A stretch of 64,000 nt of DNA from Marthasterias glacialis. Its lineage: Eukaryota; Echinodermata; Asteroidea; Forcipulatida; Asteriidae. A program made the position numbers and the translations under genes. Shown one piece after another: positions 1 to 12,200 of the stretch; the first letter of the stretch is position 1, and each line of letters starts with the position of its first letter. The notes beneath the pieces are model-generated. The model did no database searches. It was given only the letters and a program-made list of their open reading frames with translations, and was not told where the DNA came from. The stretch is taken from the NCBI GenBank assembly GCA_911728455.2, contig OU452224.1, positions 6,638,501 to 6,702,500 of the forward strand. The letters run 5' to 3'.

Positions 1-570
1 GTAATCTACTGTACTCGTATCTGTTGAATGGATCTTCACCTGCTTGTTTAAATCGGAAGTGTTTTATTGATATGATTTTGTGACCTAAAAGGTATTATTT
101 AAAATTTAGCAAAGTAAATTCTGAAATATGATTGTGATCAAGAAACACCCAGAACAGAATGGAAGAGTTTTAAGTTGAAATGATTTATATTTATTAAAGA
201 TATTGAGTAAGACTCTGAATATTGAAGTAATCATATATTTAAAAATTTTAATTTCTCTGTATGGTGATACATTGTATGACCTCGACTTTGGTTTACCAGG
301 CTTGCGACTTTTCAGCTCACCAGCTAATTTTTCTTGGTTTTGTTTCTCGACTGTGCCGTTGGAAGTTGAAAAACACAAGTTTTACTCTAACTGGCGAGTT
401 GCTTTCTTTGCGGTCGCATATATGCGTGGTTTACACATCTTCCCCCCCCCCCCCCCACCCTCCTCCGATTACTGTGTGCACAATGTCACCCCCATTAATT
501 TGTAAAAATTGCAACAGCATTTTTTTTGTATGCACAAAATCACTACTCACTGTTGATGAAAATATTAAAT

Positions 571-742
571 GCAGCCCGAGTATCTGGGTGTAGCTGGGCT
601 GAGGATGTGTTAATACAACTTGAGTATCTGGGTTTAGCTGGGCTAAGGATGTTTTAATGCAACTTGAGTATCTGGGTGTAGCTGGGGTAAGAATGTGTTA
701 ATGCAGCCCGAGTATCTGGGTGTAGCTGGGCTAAGGATGTGA
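571..742. repeat. Minisatellite, four units of about 47-49 bp
   Basis: The phrase GAGTATCTGGGTGTAGCTGG recurs four times, near 577, 621, 667 and 711. Each copy is followed by a GGATGTGTTAATGCA-like segment. Units differ by a few substitutions, so this is a small, moderately diverged tandem repeat. Confidence 0.85.
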
Positions 743-1807
743 TACGATATGCGGTCAGGTGTGTCTGAGCTTAGTAGTGACAGGGATGAGAAAGGTCAGA
801 CTTTTATCTGAATTCAGACTTTGTGGCGTCTGCCTGGTGAAATAAATGTCCATTATCAGGCCTCGATCTTAAGAAAAACAGGGGCAGGCCTTTGCTGGCC
901 AAATCAGAGAAATTGTACAAGGGCATGCTGGCCAAGTTGGTAGTGACAGTGCAATTTTTGTGAAGGGCATGCCGGCCAACTCAACAGGGCATGAGGCCAA
1001 CGGCCTCGGTGGCCTCGGTTAAGATCAAGGCCTGCATTGTTTTGTTCAGTTAGTGCTCTTTGTTCTTCTTCCTTAGTTCTGAGGATACTGTTCCCAGAAG
1101 CTCCTTGAAATCTGTAACTCCAGGGGTTACCAAAAGGTGGAAACGCCAACATTTCCGTCAACTTCCTAAAATGTAGATCCTAGTTTCAGAACTTTTTGAC
1201 TCCCATTCTCTCCCTTGTAATGAGCTGTCACCTGAAAATATCTACACTTTCCCATTGTGCTATGATCAGAAACCAAAGATAACTACCTAAATACTTCAAA
1301 TGAATTTCATGTTTTATTAATGACCTATTAATGATTTTAACCAATTATTTATGAGTGCACATGCAAAGCCGAGTGTTTTTACTTCGACCATTTTTTTTTT
1401 GTTTAACACGTGGGACTCTTTTGTCTGTTTGTTTATGGTCTTCAGATTAATTAAGAAAAACAAAAACAATCGAGACACTTGATTTTATGTGCAATATGAT
1501 TATACTGTTTTGAAAGGTGTGTCGTCCAACATGTTTGACAGTATTGACAAGTATTGACAGTAAAACACAACAGTTTCTCTTGTTGTTTATAGAATGTTGA
1601 ATTTGTTTGTAGTTAAAAAAAACAAAAAACATTGTCATTATGTATTCACTTCATGGCTTGCAAATTTCATCAGTGGGTTTTTAGTAGTTACAGTCATAGT
1701 CATGCACAAACTCTTGGTTTAAAGAAACATCGAAAATGACTGGTAGGCCCTATGACTTATTCTTCTTTTGGAAAAGAACCATGTTGTTTTTCTTCCATGC
1801 TAAACAG

Positions 1808-1950
1808 TGGCCCTTTTCGAAACCAAGGCTTGGGCTAGGGCATGGGCTGAGGCTCTGTAAGTTATTTAGCAAACCTGCGCTTTCATTATGGGGCTTCAAA
1901 CAGGGGTGGCGGAGCCCACTAGCCAAATCCGAGGTTTCGAAAAGGGCAAG
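1808..1950. mobile_element. Short palindromic MITE-like repeat (GGCCCTTTTCGAAACCA family)
   Basis: The left end reads GGCCCTTTTCGAAACCAAGG and the right end is its approximate inverse (CGAGGTTTCGAAAAGGGC). A related copy with the same terminal theme lies at 18,434-18,583. No coding capacity is visible, so it is a non-autonomous inverted-repeat element. Confidence 0.6.
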
Positions 1951-3007
1951 TGTAGACATACAGAGGCTGGACGGGAGAATAGACGGGCCTCTATTATGTG
2001 GTATAAAAATAATCAGTCTTCACGATGTATAGTGTGGACATAATGATGACTTATTAGATACGGTATTAGATGAACACAGGGTACCATTCCTCTCCTTCAT
2101 GAGATAATTAAAGATTGATAAAACCAGGACCACAGCCATACTGTTTAACCATAGAGAAAGGGTTAACACTTTAACGACAGTGGATGGTGTTCATACATGT
2201 AGGTGTAGATTATCATTGTTAGAAGGGCTACGAAATACAATATCAATATTTCAACGTTTGTTTTTTTGTTCTCCTTCTGGCATGCCTGGGTTCCGTTGGA
2301 ACAGTTCTCAATTAACATATCTCCCAATTGGGATATACTTTCCTCTGACAGGTTCCCCATTCTCCCAATCAGGGCCTAACATTGTTTCATGCCTTGAACT
2401 TGAATCACGAAATCCGATTTAAGGGACTCTTTGGTGTACAGTTTGACTATTTATTTGTAGCTATTTCGTGTCTCTGTACTTGTCAACAGGAAACAGCTGT
2501 ACATACCAGTATTCGCTTTCATTGTAGTTTCCGAAAACATATTTTTGATAGAAGATTATTAATGTTTGTTAATGTGTTAATGTCATGTACGAAAAAGGCA
2601 CATTGTCAGATTGTAGATTTCATTGTACAGATAGCTGTATATTTTGAAGAAAGAAAATTCAATATGAGTATTGTTAGAAACTACCAAAGTTCTAAAATCT
2701 TTTTTTACAAAATCATGGCAACTTTGCGAGTTTGGAGGTTCATGCCACGGTACATTTAATTCATGCTCTCTCATCTGCATATATGCATATGCATATGGTG
2801 CGATTTCATTCATTTCTATAGCGCATTATCATTGGGCATTTTATTTATTTATTTGTTTTTTTAGGTATTTTTTTTTTACGGTTTTATGCAACAGTCACCT
2901 TTAACGTGCCCTCAAACCTAATATATGCACTTCAAATGATCACACAGTTTTCCAGAGACATGTTCGCCTTCCAACAGCTCAATGTTCGACTGTTTTGAGT
3001 TGCAATA

Positions 3008-3474
3008 GATCGATCCATTAAGCCCTGCCCCCCTAGAAGTATTGACCTATCACAGCATTGGCTACATCACCACTGTACACGCGCGCAGCACAAAGTGCGT
3101 CTCTCCAATGCCACACTGCACGACATGAATTTGAGTGCTATACGTACGCACACCCATGTTTAAATTTTTTTCAAATATCAAGCAATAAAACACAAGGGAA
3201 ACTGACTGGGTAAATTTTTTTAATTTAATTTTTAAATTGGGGGTGAACAAAGAAAATTGACTTGAGCGGGATCTGAACCTGCGACGACCGGCTTAACGTA
3301 CCGATGCTCTACCAACTGAGCTATCCAGCCCTAATGTTGGTGGCCTCCCTATAAGTCAATATCTAAAATTTTACCAATGGGATTTTATCGTGTCGGACTT
3401 TTGTCAGACTTTTGGTGGCGTAGCCAAGGCTGTGAGTAGTCAACACGTGAGGGGCGGGGCTTAATGGGCTGGTC
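3008..3474. mobile_element. MITE family A, copy 1 (interrupted)
   Basis: The ends are inverted copies of GACCGATCCATTAAGCCCC (here GATCGATCC and GGGCTGGTC), flanked on both sides by TA. The inside matches copies at 13,534-13,795 and 18,942-19,190, sharing an ATTGACC.ATCACAGCATTGGCT block and a TTTTGGTGGCGTAGCCAAGG block. It is about 200 bp longer than its sisters because another element lies inside it. TA flanks and short TIRs fit a Tc1/mariner-like non-autonomous element; the superfamily call is inference. Confidence 0.8.
3163..3372 (-). mobile_element. tRNA-like SINE fragment inserted in MITE A copy 1
   Basis: On the minus strand, about 3,261-3,334 contains a tRNA-like A box (TAGCTCAGTTGGTAGAGC) and a B box-like GGTTCAGATCC. 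The acceptor arms do not pair and the T stem has a mismatch, so it is not a working tRNA. AAATTTT-like sequence on both sides may be the target-site duplication. Sister MITE copies lack this segment, which shows that it was inserted. Confidence 0.6.
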
Positions 3475-4219
3475 TATTGGTTCAAAGGTTAGAGGGAGAT
3501 CAACCAGAAAGCAGCTTTAACAAAGAGATTTAAAAGGCTGGGCTGTTTTGTTTACTTTGTCATCAAAATAGAAATACAGTACAGCTGACAGTACTTACAA
3601 AACAACTGACAGTTCCTTTCTGTTTTTTATGTCATTATTGAGACGTGATCAATTGCACACTTTCCTTGATATAAGAATGTACTTGCAGATCTAAGTTAAG
3701 CACTTGAAATGTTTTATTTCTTGTTCTCATAGTCCAAGTTGATACCTTTCAGCCAGCTGTCTTTACCCCCCCAAAAACAGTGTGTCTTCAAAAGGACGAG
3801 GTGGAGGTTGTTTGTTTTTCAGTGAAATATTTTTTTGTGATGGTCTAATGTACATGAAGCAAAACCAGTCAATGAAATAACACTGAGCCATATTGGTGAT
3901 TTGAGGCTTTTGGATAGCTGGGGAGGGTGGTATCTTTGTACATGCCTTGAATGAGAGGGTTTCTATTGGTCGACTCCATCATATGAACTAGATAGGTTGC
4001 ATACACCACATTCAGTGATCAATACTAACAAGATGACCAACTGTTCAGGTATATATTTTTTTTAATTTCAATTTTTTTTTTTTTTGATGATCACACGTGA
4101 CAGCACAGAACGCCAATCAATCAATCCCATTTAAAAACACAAGTCGCCATTCAATCCGCTGTCAATACAAGAACACATCTTAACAAGGCTGTGTACGAGC
4201 AGAGACGCAACCTGGGTCC

Positions 4220-4345
4220 AATGGGAAACTTTTGAAACTTCTGACGTCCCACAGACCGGTCCTTTTTCCATTGTTCTCAGTGATGAAAACAATGGAAAAG
4301 GACCGGTCTGTGGGACGCCCGCTATCGTCTCAAAAGTCTCCCATT
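4220..4345. mobile_element. Palindromic MITE (AATGGGA..TTTTGA ends)
   Basis: The left end AATGGGAAACTTTTGA is mirrored by TCAAAAGTCTCCCATT at the right. Inside, GTCCCACAGACCGGTCC is mirrored by GGACCGGTCTGTGGGAC, giving an almost complete hairpin with a central loop near 4,280. The same terminal CTCCCATT theme appears in elements at 23,063-23,262 and 42,569-42,711. Confidence 0.7.
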
Positions 4346-4683
4346 TCATAGAGTTGCACAAAAAGTAGCTAAGCACAAAACAAATTATGCTCACCAGAAT
4401 AAGGTTACCAGCCAAAATAGCATGTCATATGTACAATCTGTGACTGGTACCGGTACTCTTGCTTATTTTTGCTTAGCCAAAAATTTGTAAGCACTATTTT
4501 CAGCTGAAGCAGCTTTATGAAAGTGGGCCCAGTTCTTTTTAGAGCCTCTACTCCTCCCAAAAGAGATTTATACATGGTTGTGCCCTTTGCTAGTTTACTA
4601 GTTATAGCTTCCTGTATACATTCATAAATGACAAAGTGGTGGATCTGATGACCTCTACGATTGTTCTCTCCCATTTTGTTCTC

Positions 4684-4753
4684 TCTTTTTTTATTTATTT
4701 GTTTACTTATTTATTATTTCTTTATTTATTTATTTATTTATTTATTTGTTTAC

Positions 4754-4848
<95 letters not shown>

Positions 4849-4960
4849 GTTAGTTATTTACTTATTCATTTATTTATTTATTTATTATTTTTTTATATTT
4901 ATTTATGTTTTCTTATTTATTTTATTTTATTTTATTTATTTATTTATTTATTTTTTGTTG
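4684..4960. repeat. (TTTA)n microsatellite
   Basis: About 270 bp of almost pure TTTA repeats, with occasional TTTG, TTAG and TTAC variants, ending in a G8 run. Open frames across it encode only an FIYL repeat and are not genes. Confidence 0.97.
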
Positions 4961-5645
4961 GGGGGGGGCATTTTGTTTTACGACCTTTTAAGAACAAGGT
5001 TCTGATGACACTTTTTGAAGAACTCGTTAAATACTGAGATGAACTTTACACAGTTCCCTTTCACAAGACAGTGCCCAAGTTTTGCAGTTTTTAAAACTTG
5101 AGACTGAGTGGAATAATTCAGAGTGAACAAAAGCAAAATATAAAAGGAAGCTTGGTCAAAGCCACTCTAAAGCACTTGGTTTATTAGTGTGGGTTGTTGT
5201 TGATACACGTACATTTTAGTAAGGCTGTGATACGATGTACAATGTATGGCCATTATTTTGTTGCAGTAAATGTTGCCAATGCACAATAAAGCTTACTGTC
5301 GATGAAAAAAACATGTTTGTTTTTGTGTCAAAGTGGTATCAAAGTGTTGGTGGTTATTTATTTAGATAGGAATGGAAATCATATTATTCAGCAAAAAATA
5401 AGCTTTCGCCCTATGAAAAAAAGGTTGTTTTTTTTAGGTGATAATGGGCTACCCCTCCAGTCCGCACCACCCACTACCCGACGACTCAATGACAACTTTG
5501 ACTGTAGTGTTTGAAGAGGGAAAGAACTGTCGGTATCATTTATCATTCCAACTCAAATAAGTAAATTTACCTCAAAATGAGGCTTGGAGAATTTGTGTCC
5601 TTGAACTTCCAGTTTAGGACCGAAAACTAGTTTTTCAACACACAA

Positions 5646-5653
5646 TGACGTCA
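5646..5653 (+). promoter_or_regulatory. CRE-like palindrome TGACGTCA upstream of SNRNP70
   Basis: A perfect TGACGTCA octamer lies about 490 bp upstream of the SNRNP70 start codon. This is the consensus site for CREB/ATF factors and is common in housekeeping promoters. No TATA box is clear near the likely transcription start. The regulatory role is inferred from sequence and position only. Confidence 0.35.
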
Positions 5654-6139
5654 TCATATCATCGTCATCTATTGCTTTTCTGTTGAAGTTTAAATTTAAT
5701 GTCAATTTTGTGGAGAAAAATTATTTTTTCCCTTGTGGTTTTATTGCTTAAACTTTTTGTATAATTAAAAAAATGAAAAGTCGAGTAAACAGCGCCCCCT
5801 TGTGGTTCATATATCTTCATGGAATCAACCTCGACTTCAGACTTGGACATCTACAGCTTCGCTCGTCCCCATCGACTTAATTGCTAAGAGTGTACACTGT
5901 ATGACAAACATGCAAAGAGGTTGTTTCACGCATCCACCACACACACACACGCACGTCTCTAAACGAAGAAAGGGCACGGGGTAGCAGTAGAAAATTCTGA
6001 AATGAAAATTGCCGAAAAATCATAAGTTGGTATTTCTTTCCATAAACTATGAAATTTGTAGTAACTACGTAGTGTCAGGAAAAGGTAAGGATAATTTTTA
6101 AGTCAGTTTTCTCGTCCATTCTGACAAAACTATTGAAAA

Positions 6140-6283
6140 ATGACGCAGTATTTACCACCAAATTTGTTGGCGTTGTTCGCCCCACGCGACCCGCTGCGGT
6201 TCATGCCACCGAACGACAAACTGCGGCATGAGAAAAAAGACGATGGCTACATGGGAATGGCTGAGTATGTTCGTCTCTTTGAG
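6140..6283 (+). CDS. SNRNP70: SNRNP70 exon 1 (residues 1-48)
   Basis: The ATG at 6140 starts the conserved [19 protein letters not shown] peptide. The exon ends in phase 0 at GAG, followed by the donor GTGAGT. The sequence before the ATG (ATTGAAAA) is a plausible animal start context. The start is set by family conservation. Confidence 0.95.
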
Positions 6284-9200
6284 GTGAGTTGATGACGGGT
6301 TGAAAGTTCTACTATATATACATTAAAATGAGAAGCAAATTGTTGATATTTTATTAGTTTTAGGCTAGGTTGTACGGAAAAGTGTGTATACTATTACTAA
6401 TAAATAATTATTTAAATTTAATTATTTTTTATGAATCTGACATCAATTAATTACTGTTTCCTACATGTCCTAACAAAAAGGATTGTGTGTTTGCTGATGC
6501 CCTGGCTTGCATATTGTTTTGCACGGTCAAGACAGGATTCCGTGATTGAAAAAACTTATTTCTCTTGTATCAAAGAAGTAAAAATAAGGCTTTTCGGACT
6601 CAAAGTAACTTTATCTATCATTTAAAGCTTAAAACAGTGACTAAGAATGCATATGGAATGAGTTGTCGGTAGGTTTTTTCAAGTTGTTGGTAGGGGTCGG
6701 CAGGGGTCGGCAATTAGTAGGACCCTCGATTACGCGTAGTGGGCTAAACCATTTATCGATGGGTATACTTAAAATTTGTATGACAAGTGAGTGCGCCCTT
6801 CTAAACTTGATCGGGAAATAATTCCAGAATAAACCCTTCATACTCGTGTTGAATCATTTTTTTTTAAGAGAAAAGGTTTTAAAATGTTCATATTCAAATG
6901 TTGTTTTTATTAAACTAGAAATGCTACACTTTTGCTCTTGAAGGGCGCCCTCTGTTGTCATACAAATATTTACTATACCCATCGACAAATGGTTTATACC
7001 ACTTCGCATAATCGAGCATCATGGCGGACAGCACTACTGCTTCGCGGAAAATCACATTCTCTCATATCAAAGAAGTAAAAATAAGGCTTTTCGGACTCAA
7101 AGTAACATTATCTATCATTTAAAGCTTAAATCAGTGACTAAGAGTGCATTTGGAATGAGTTGTCGGTAGGTTTTTTCGAGTTGTCGGTGGGGGTCGGCAA
7201 TTAGTAGGACCGTACCAGTCTCCATAAGCCAATACCAACATGCAATCCACACTATAGAATTTTCCATTGGTCATGATTGGCCGAGCGCGCGATTCACATA
7301 TCTGGTATCCTGGCTTCCTGCGTTGACTGCGCAAAACAACATGCAAGTCCAGGCATCAGCGAACACGCAATCCATTTTGTTAACAGTAGTTGATGTCACA
7401 TAGTAGTAAAATGCCGATCGTAACGACTGCATTTTTAGTTGGCCTAAAAAATCATTGATTTGGCGGACAGAAAAAAATTGTGAGTACAATTAAATGCGTT
7501 TTATTTCATCCATGATAGATCAAGGAGCCAGTAGGCGATTTTCTGGTAATTCTGTTAAGTCTTTGTCGTAATTTTGACAATTTTATAACTGATTGATAAA
7601 ATATCCACTTCGTCACAATTCCAAAATATATCACGGACTGGGGTGCTAGTACGACCGATAATGTCAAAATCTCAAAAAAGAAGTGTATCGCCCCAGTTAC
7701 TGGGTCTAGTAATTACAATTTATGCAAGTTACTGTAAACTCTGATTTATTAAATAATCAGTAGGCCTGTCATGCGCAAACTTCAATCATCGCGCAAACTT
7801 AAATCTGCAGGGGGGGGGGGGCGCAAACTTCATGGCCCAATTTAAATCTGCGCACAGGTTTGTACTTGCGCGCCTGAGATCACATGCAAATTTCAAGCCT
7901 TGCGCAAACTTCGAGCTCATAGAAACTTAAGGGTTTTCCCACGATCAAATCTGTTCAATTCAATTCTATACAACATCAAAAGTCTGTCTTGCAACTTAAT
8001 CCTTACACAGTCCCTATTCCATCAAACTCTAACAGCAGATTTTGTTGGACTGGGGACTGCATGAGTAAACTGCAGGCTTTACACACTGAGTCTGATTTTT
8101 ACTTACGTATGTGCAGGATCCCAAAGACACTCCTCCTCCAACACGTGTCGAGACTAGAGAGGAGAAGAAGGAAAGAAAGAGAAACGAGAAAGAGGAAGCG
8201 CACAGAGCAAAGTCAGAAGCTGCAATCGCAAGCTGTAAGTTGTCACTTTTTTTGTGTAAATATAAATAGCTTTACATTGCACATGCACATGTCCACTGTA
8301 GTCAATTGATGCCATTTTGACTGTTGTATGCTGCAATCAGTCATAGTTTACATATTTTATCACCGTTTTCACGAAGAGCCACATATTGTTAAAATGACAA
8401 ATTATTGATTGGTACAGAACGGGGCATATATCTCAATAATTGCATTTTGCATTTTTACGAAGAGCCATGCATCCCCAAAGATGCGTAAAATACATTGCAA
8501 CTTTAGAGCGTAGATGTAGATCAAATGGTTCATACATTTTCACGAACTGCCGCTTATTTCAGTGTGTGCGTGATCATGTGACACGCACATCCCTTTCCTG
8601 TGTTAATCAGATTGGCCTATCAGTAGGTCATCTCAATTTCGTGTTTTTACAAAGAGACACATATCTTTGACTGTGGCAAAGAGCCAATATTTTAAAGAAA
8701 TTAGTCAGTCAATAGAGAAGTTACACTTTGACAGAATCATATGAGGGGTCTAAAACTGTAAAGCGTTGCTTCAGTATTGCAGATTTTTCAGTTTTAAACT
8801 AAGCACAGTGTGAAATGTCAGTCTCAATCACGCCTTTTGACATACGTGGCTCTTCATGAAAGCAGTGACGATTTTATACAGTAATTGAATTAATGAAGTG
8901 AAGCATACCAATGCTTTCCTGGTGATTTCACAGGGTGGAGTGGCCAATACTCTACTCTGTAGTAAACGCCAGGTACAGAAACATCTTGACGCTTCTTGCC
9001 GTTACCTGAATACAACTCGTGTGGTTTACAGAAAGAAGTAACAAGAACAGTTGACCGTGCTATCTTTGATGTGAAACGACGAGATGCAGCGTTTATTTTA
9101 TTCCACAAAATCATCAGAAACAAGCAATCTCTGTTTGTTGTCGTTTACACTTGATATTCATAGAAACTGCCTACAGGTAATACTTTTAGAATTCATTCCA

Positions 9201-12200
9201 TGTTTTTCTCTGTGTTGTACAGGGGAGCCTGCGGCAGCCGGTAATGGAGACCCATTCAAGACACTTTTCATTGCAAGGGTTGTAAGTATTTTAGAAAACG
9301 ATCGTCAATCTTGCCTTTTTGCAAATCCAATCTGTACATTTAGTTTAACATTGGCTCCAATCAAGAGTACACAGGTTTCCTGTTATGAACAATGGATTAA
9401 AACGTAATGATGGAGCTATCAACTTCTATATATATAACATTTATAATATCAAAATCTGACACATTTGTGTACGAAATCTTTTTTTTTCTTCTTTTTTTGG
9501 TAGTTTTTAGTTGTTGACATGTAATACAAAATTTGTCAAGGCCTACAATTTCATGAAGTTTCAAAGCTTCAAGAGCTTTACTTTTTTAGTTATGATAATT
9601 AAATGCATAGCAACCTTTACATGAAAGAAACAATCTTCATTTCCATGAGTTGACATAAGAGGTTCCCTTTACCATTGAAATGCACGGCGTGCACCCTACT
9701 CAAATGTGAACAGAAACGATTTTACGAACCTACACAAACCTTGTGTGTGAAGTGCTGTCCCCTGTTTTCATGAAGTGATACACAAGTAACAATAAAATAC
9801 ATTGAGGGTGTCTCTTTGTACATGTCGTAAGAACGGAAGTAGTCTGTTTTGCTTCTTTTTGGAGTTTCGCAAACCAACACGCCCCTTTTTTTTTAATTGC
9901 TTATTAATTTAGGACATAAAACAGTTAAAAGCAGTATATTTGTCAAGTTCAAAGCATCAAGAATCCACAATGAGAAAACTAGCTGAAAACTCTCTGAAAT
10001 GTTAAAAGATACTGGTAGTTTTTCTTTGGTCGCTAGTTGTCATTGGTATGATGCGTGTGTCAGTTTGTGGCGTCAGTGACGATAATATGCATAACATATT
10101 CAGGGAATAGAACTTAAAATGGCAAAGTTGTGATTAAGGCCCATAACAAAAGGACTACACATGAATTGGAGCCATATACAATGTATGTATATTCCAAGCA
10201 AGCTCATGTTTGCCACACTATGATAGATGTACCATGTATAGCAGAGGCCCATCACATACCTTTCTTGGCTTCATAGCTCACTCATGTTCCTAATGCCTGT
10301 CTGATTTTCTCACAATGGGAGTGCGATTTTCCCTCAAGTGGCCTTGCCTTTATCAAGCCTACAATCCAAGTTTCTCAGTTCGTCATTTTTCTTTCTTTTG
10401 CAGAACTATGACACATCGGAGTCTAAGCTTCGTCGTGAGTTTGAGTCCTACGGACCCATCAAGATGGTATGTTCTTTAGTAGTTTCCTGTAACCCTAGAA
10501 GTACCCTGTATTAACCAGTTGCCCCCAGGATTCTTTTTTTATTTTTGTCCCGTCCCCCTGGGGGGGATTCTTTCGGCGGAATTGCCGGAATCGTTTTTCT
10601 TGGAGCATGTTGAGAGTACTGTTAACACAAAGAAGCCCTGACTTGACTTTGCCAAGAGAACAGAGATTCTCTTTATTGGATTGTCTGATTATTTTTCTCG
10701 ACCGAGAAAAATGTCAAATTCACGCAGTGTGAGTTACAAAACATTGGCCGTTACCTACAGCATAGGAGTGGCACTAAACACGGAACCATGGCTTGATTAC
10801 CGGCTCACTCTGACTTACCTCCATTGAGCCAAAATACAATGAATTAACAATGGTGGAAGCCTCTTGATGTCTCGAATCCTCTTCTTGGAACAAAAGGACA
10901 AAGGTCTGGAATCGGGGACTACACAAAAACCACCTCTCGATAGCCAGAAAACACCAACATATTTTTTGTCCGTTTTTTTTTGTCTTTGTGTGGGTGAAAC
11001 GAAGCGTTAGACAGCGTGTGTGTTGTCTGTGAACGCTCAGCAGTGGATTGTCCATACCATGATACGACCTTTGCTCAGGTATTCCAAAATTACACAATGG
11101 CGTCTCAGCTTCCATTTCCAGGCAGGGGAAACATTTGCGTGTATACACTCCATTCGTTGGCTACTGGCTAAATATGTGTAATGCCATGTATTCTAAAACT
11201 TTCTACTCATTTTTAGTCTAAAAACAATGAGTACCTTCAAGGCACACACAAGTTCAAAGCTTCCCAAACTTTCTTTTGGTCTCATCTTGAACTTCACCCA
11301 AAGCCTGCATCGGTTTATCTTACTTCAATTCAATTCAGCATGGTTTATTAAAAAAAATCATGAATGGCAGCTGCAGCTGAATTGCACATGAATTACATTT
11401 AAAAAGACATTGAATAGGGAATTAGGCTACATCAGAAAAGGTTTAAAAAAAAAAAAAAAAAAAGCGTAAGGGCACCACAGAACTTTTATTTTTATTTTTG
11501 AGCAGTACATGTAAGTCATTGGTTTACTGCAGGGATTTAGATTTGTACTAATTATATTTTGCATACATTTTCCATTTACCTCAAGATCCATGTTGTTCAT
11601 GACAAGAAGAGTGGCAAGCCAAGAGGATATGCATTCATTGAGTATGAACATGAAAGAGACATGCACAGTAAGTACCCATTCCCGTCCCTCCATAAACGAT
11701 TGTATTGACCAGTAAACTTGAATCTCTTGTTCCCTTGATCCTGTGCCACCCATTCCCGTATTGACCTCAATAGACCTTTATCATGCTGCAACCATCTTGG
11801 TCATGTTCCCTGTATCTAATAGCAGTGATACATGCTAATATTCATTGTACAAAAAGGAGCCAGACTATTTGCTTATCCATTCTCGGTTTGGTTACATTGG
11901 TTTGAATGGAAGAATTTCAAGATGGCCGCACCATGATAAAGGTCTATTCACCTGACGTCATCAACTGTGATGGTGCAAATACGGTGATGCCATTTTGGGC
12001 ATCAGATTCCATGTGGGTCTGGCTGTGCAGAGCGCATTTGGCGATGCGCGCGCGGTGAGACTGCCACCATATCTTTACGTGCAGTTCGACCCCCAACGTG
12101 GCAGAGTGTAGCCACGTGTGACATCAGTGCAAGGGGGTGCAAGACCATTCATTTGCGACGTCCCAGTCACAAATTTTGCCAGCCATGGTTGGCAAAAGTA

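Larger units (their letters stand above)
1..5645. other. Repeat-rich intergenic DNA upstream of SNRNP70
   Basis: I see no convincing protein-coding exon here; open frames are short, non-conserved in appearance and often run through homopolymers. The region holds a 48-bp minisatellite, several MITEs, a tRNA-like insertion and a long TTTA microsatellite, each listed separately. C-rich and T-rich homopolymers occur near 440-465 and 4,060-4,085. Everything else looks like ordinary AT-rich intergenic sequence. Confidence 0.6.

Noticed and set aside
3261..3334. A second tRNA gene (Asn-like anticodon GTT)
   Set aside because: Acceptor strands do not pair, position 33 is C rather than T, and the T stem has a mismatch. 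It lies inside an insertion, so it is listed as a tRNA-like SINE fragment.
4636..5037. 133-codon ORF over the TTTA tract
   Set aside because: It translates a microsatellite into an FIYL repeat and has no conserved protein features.
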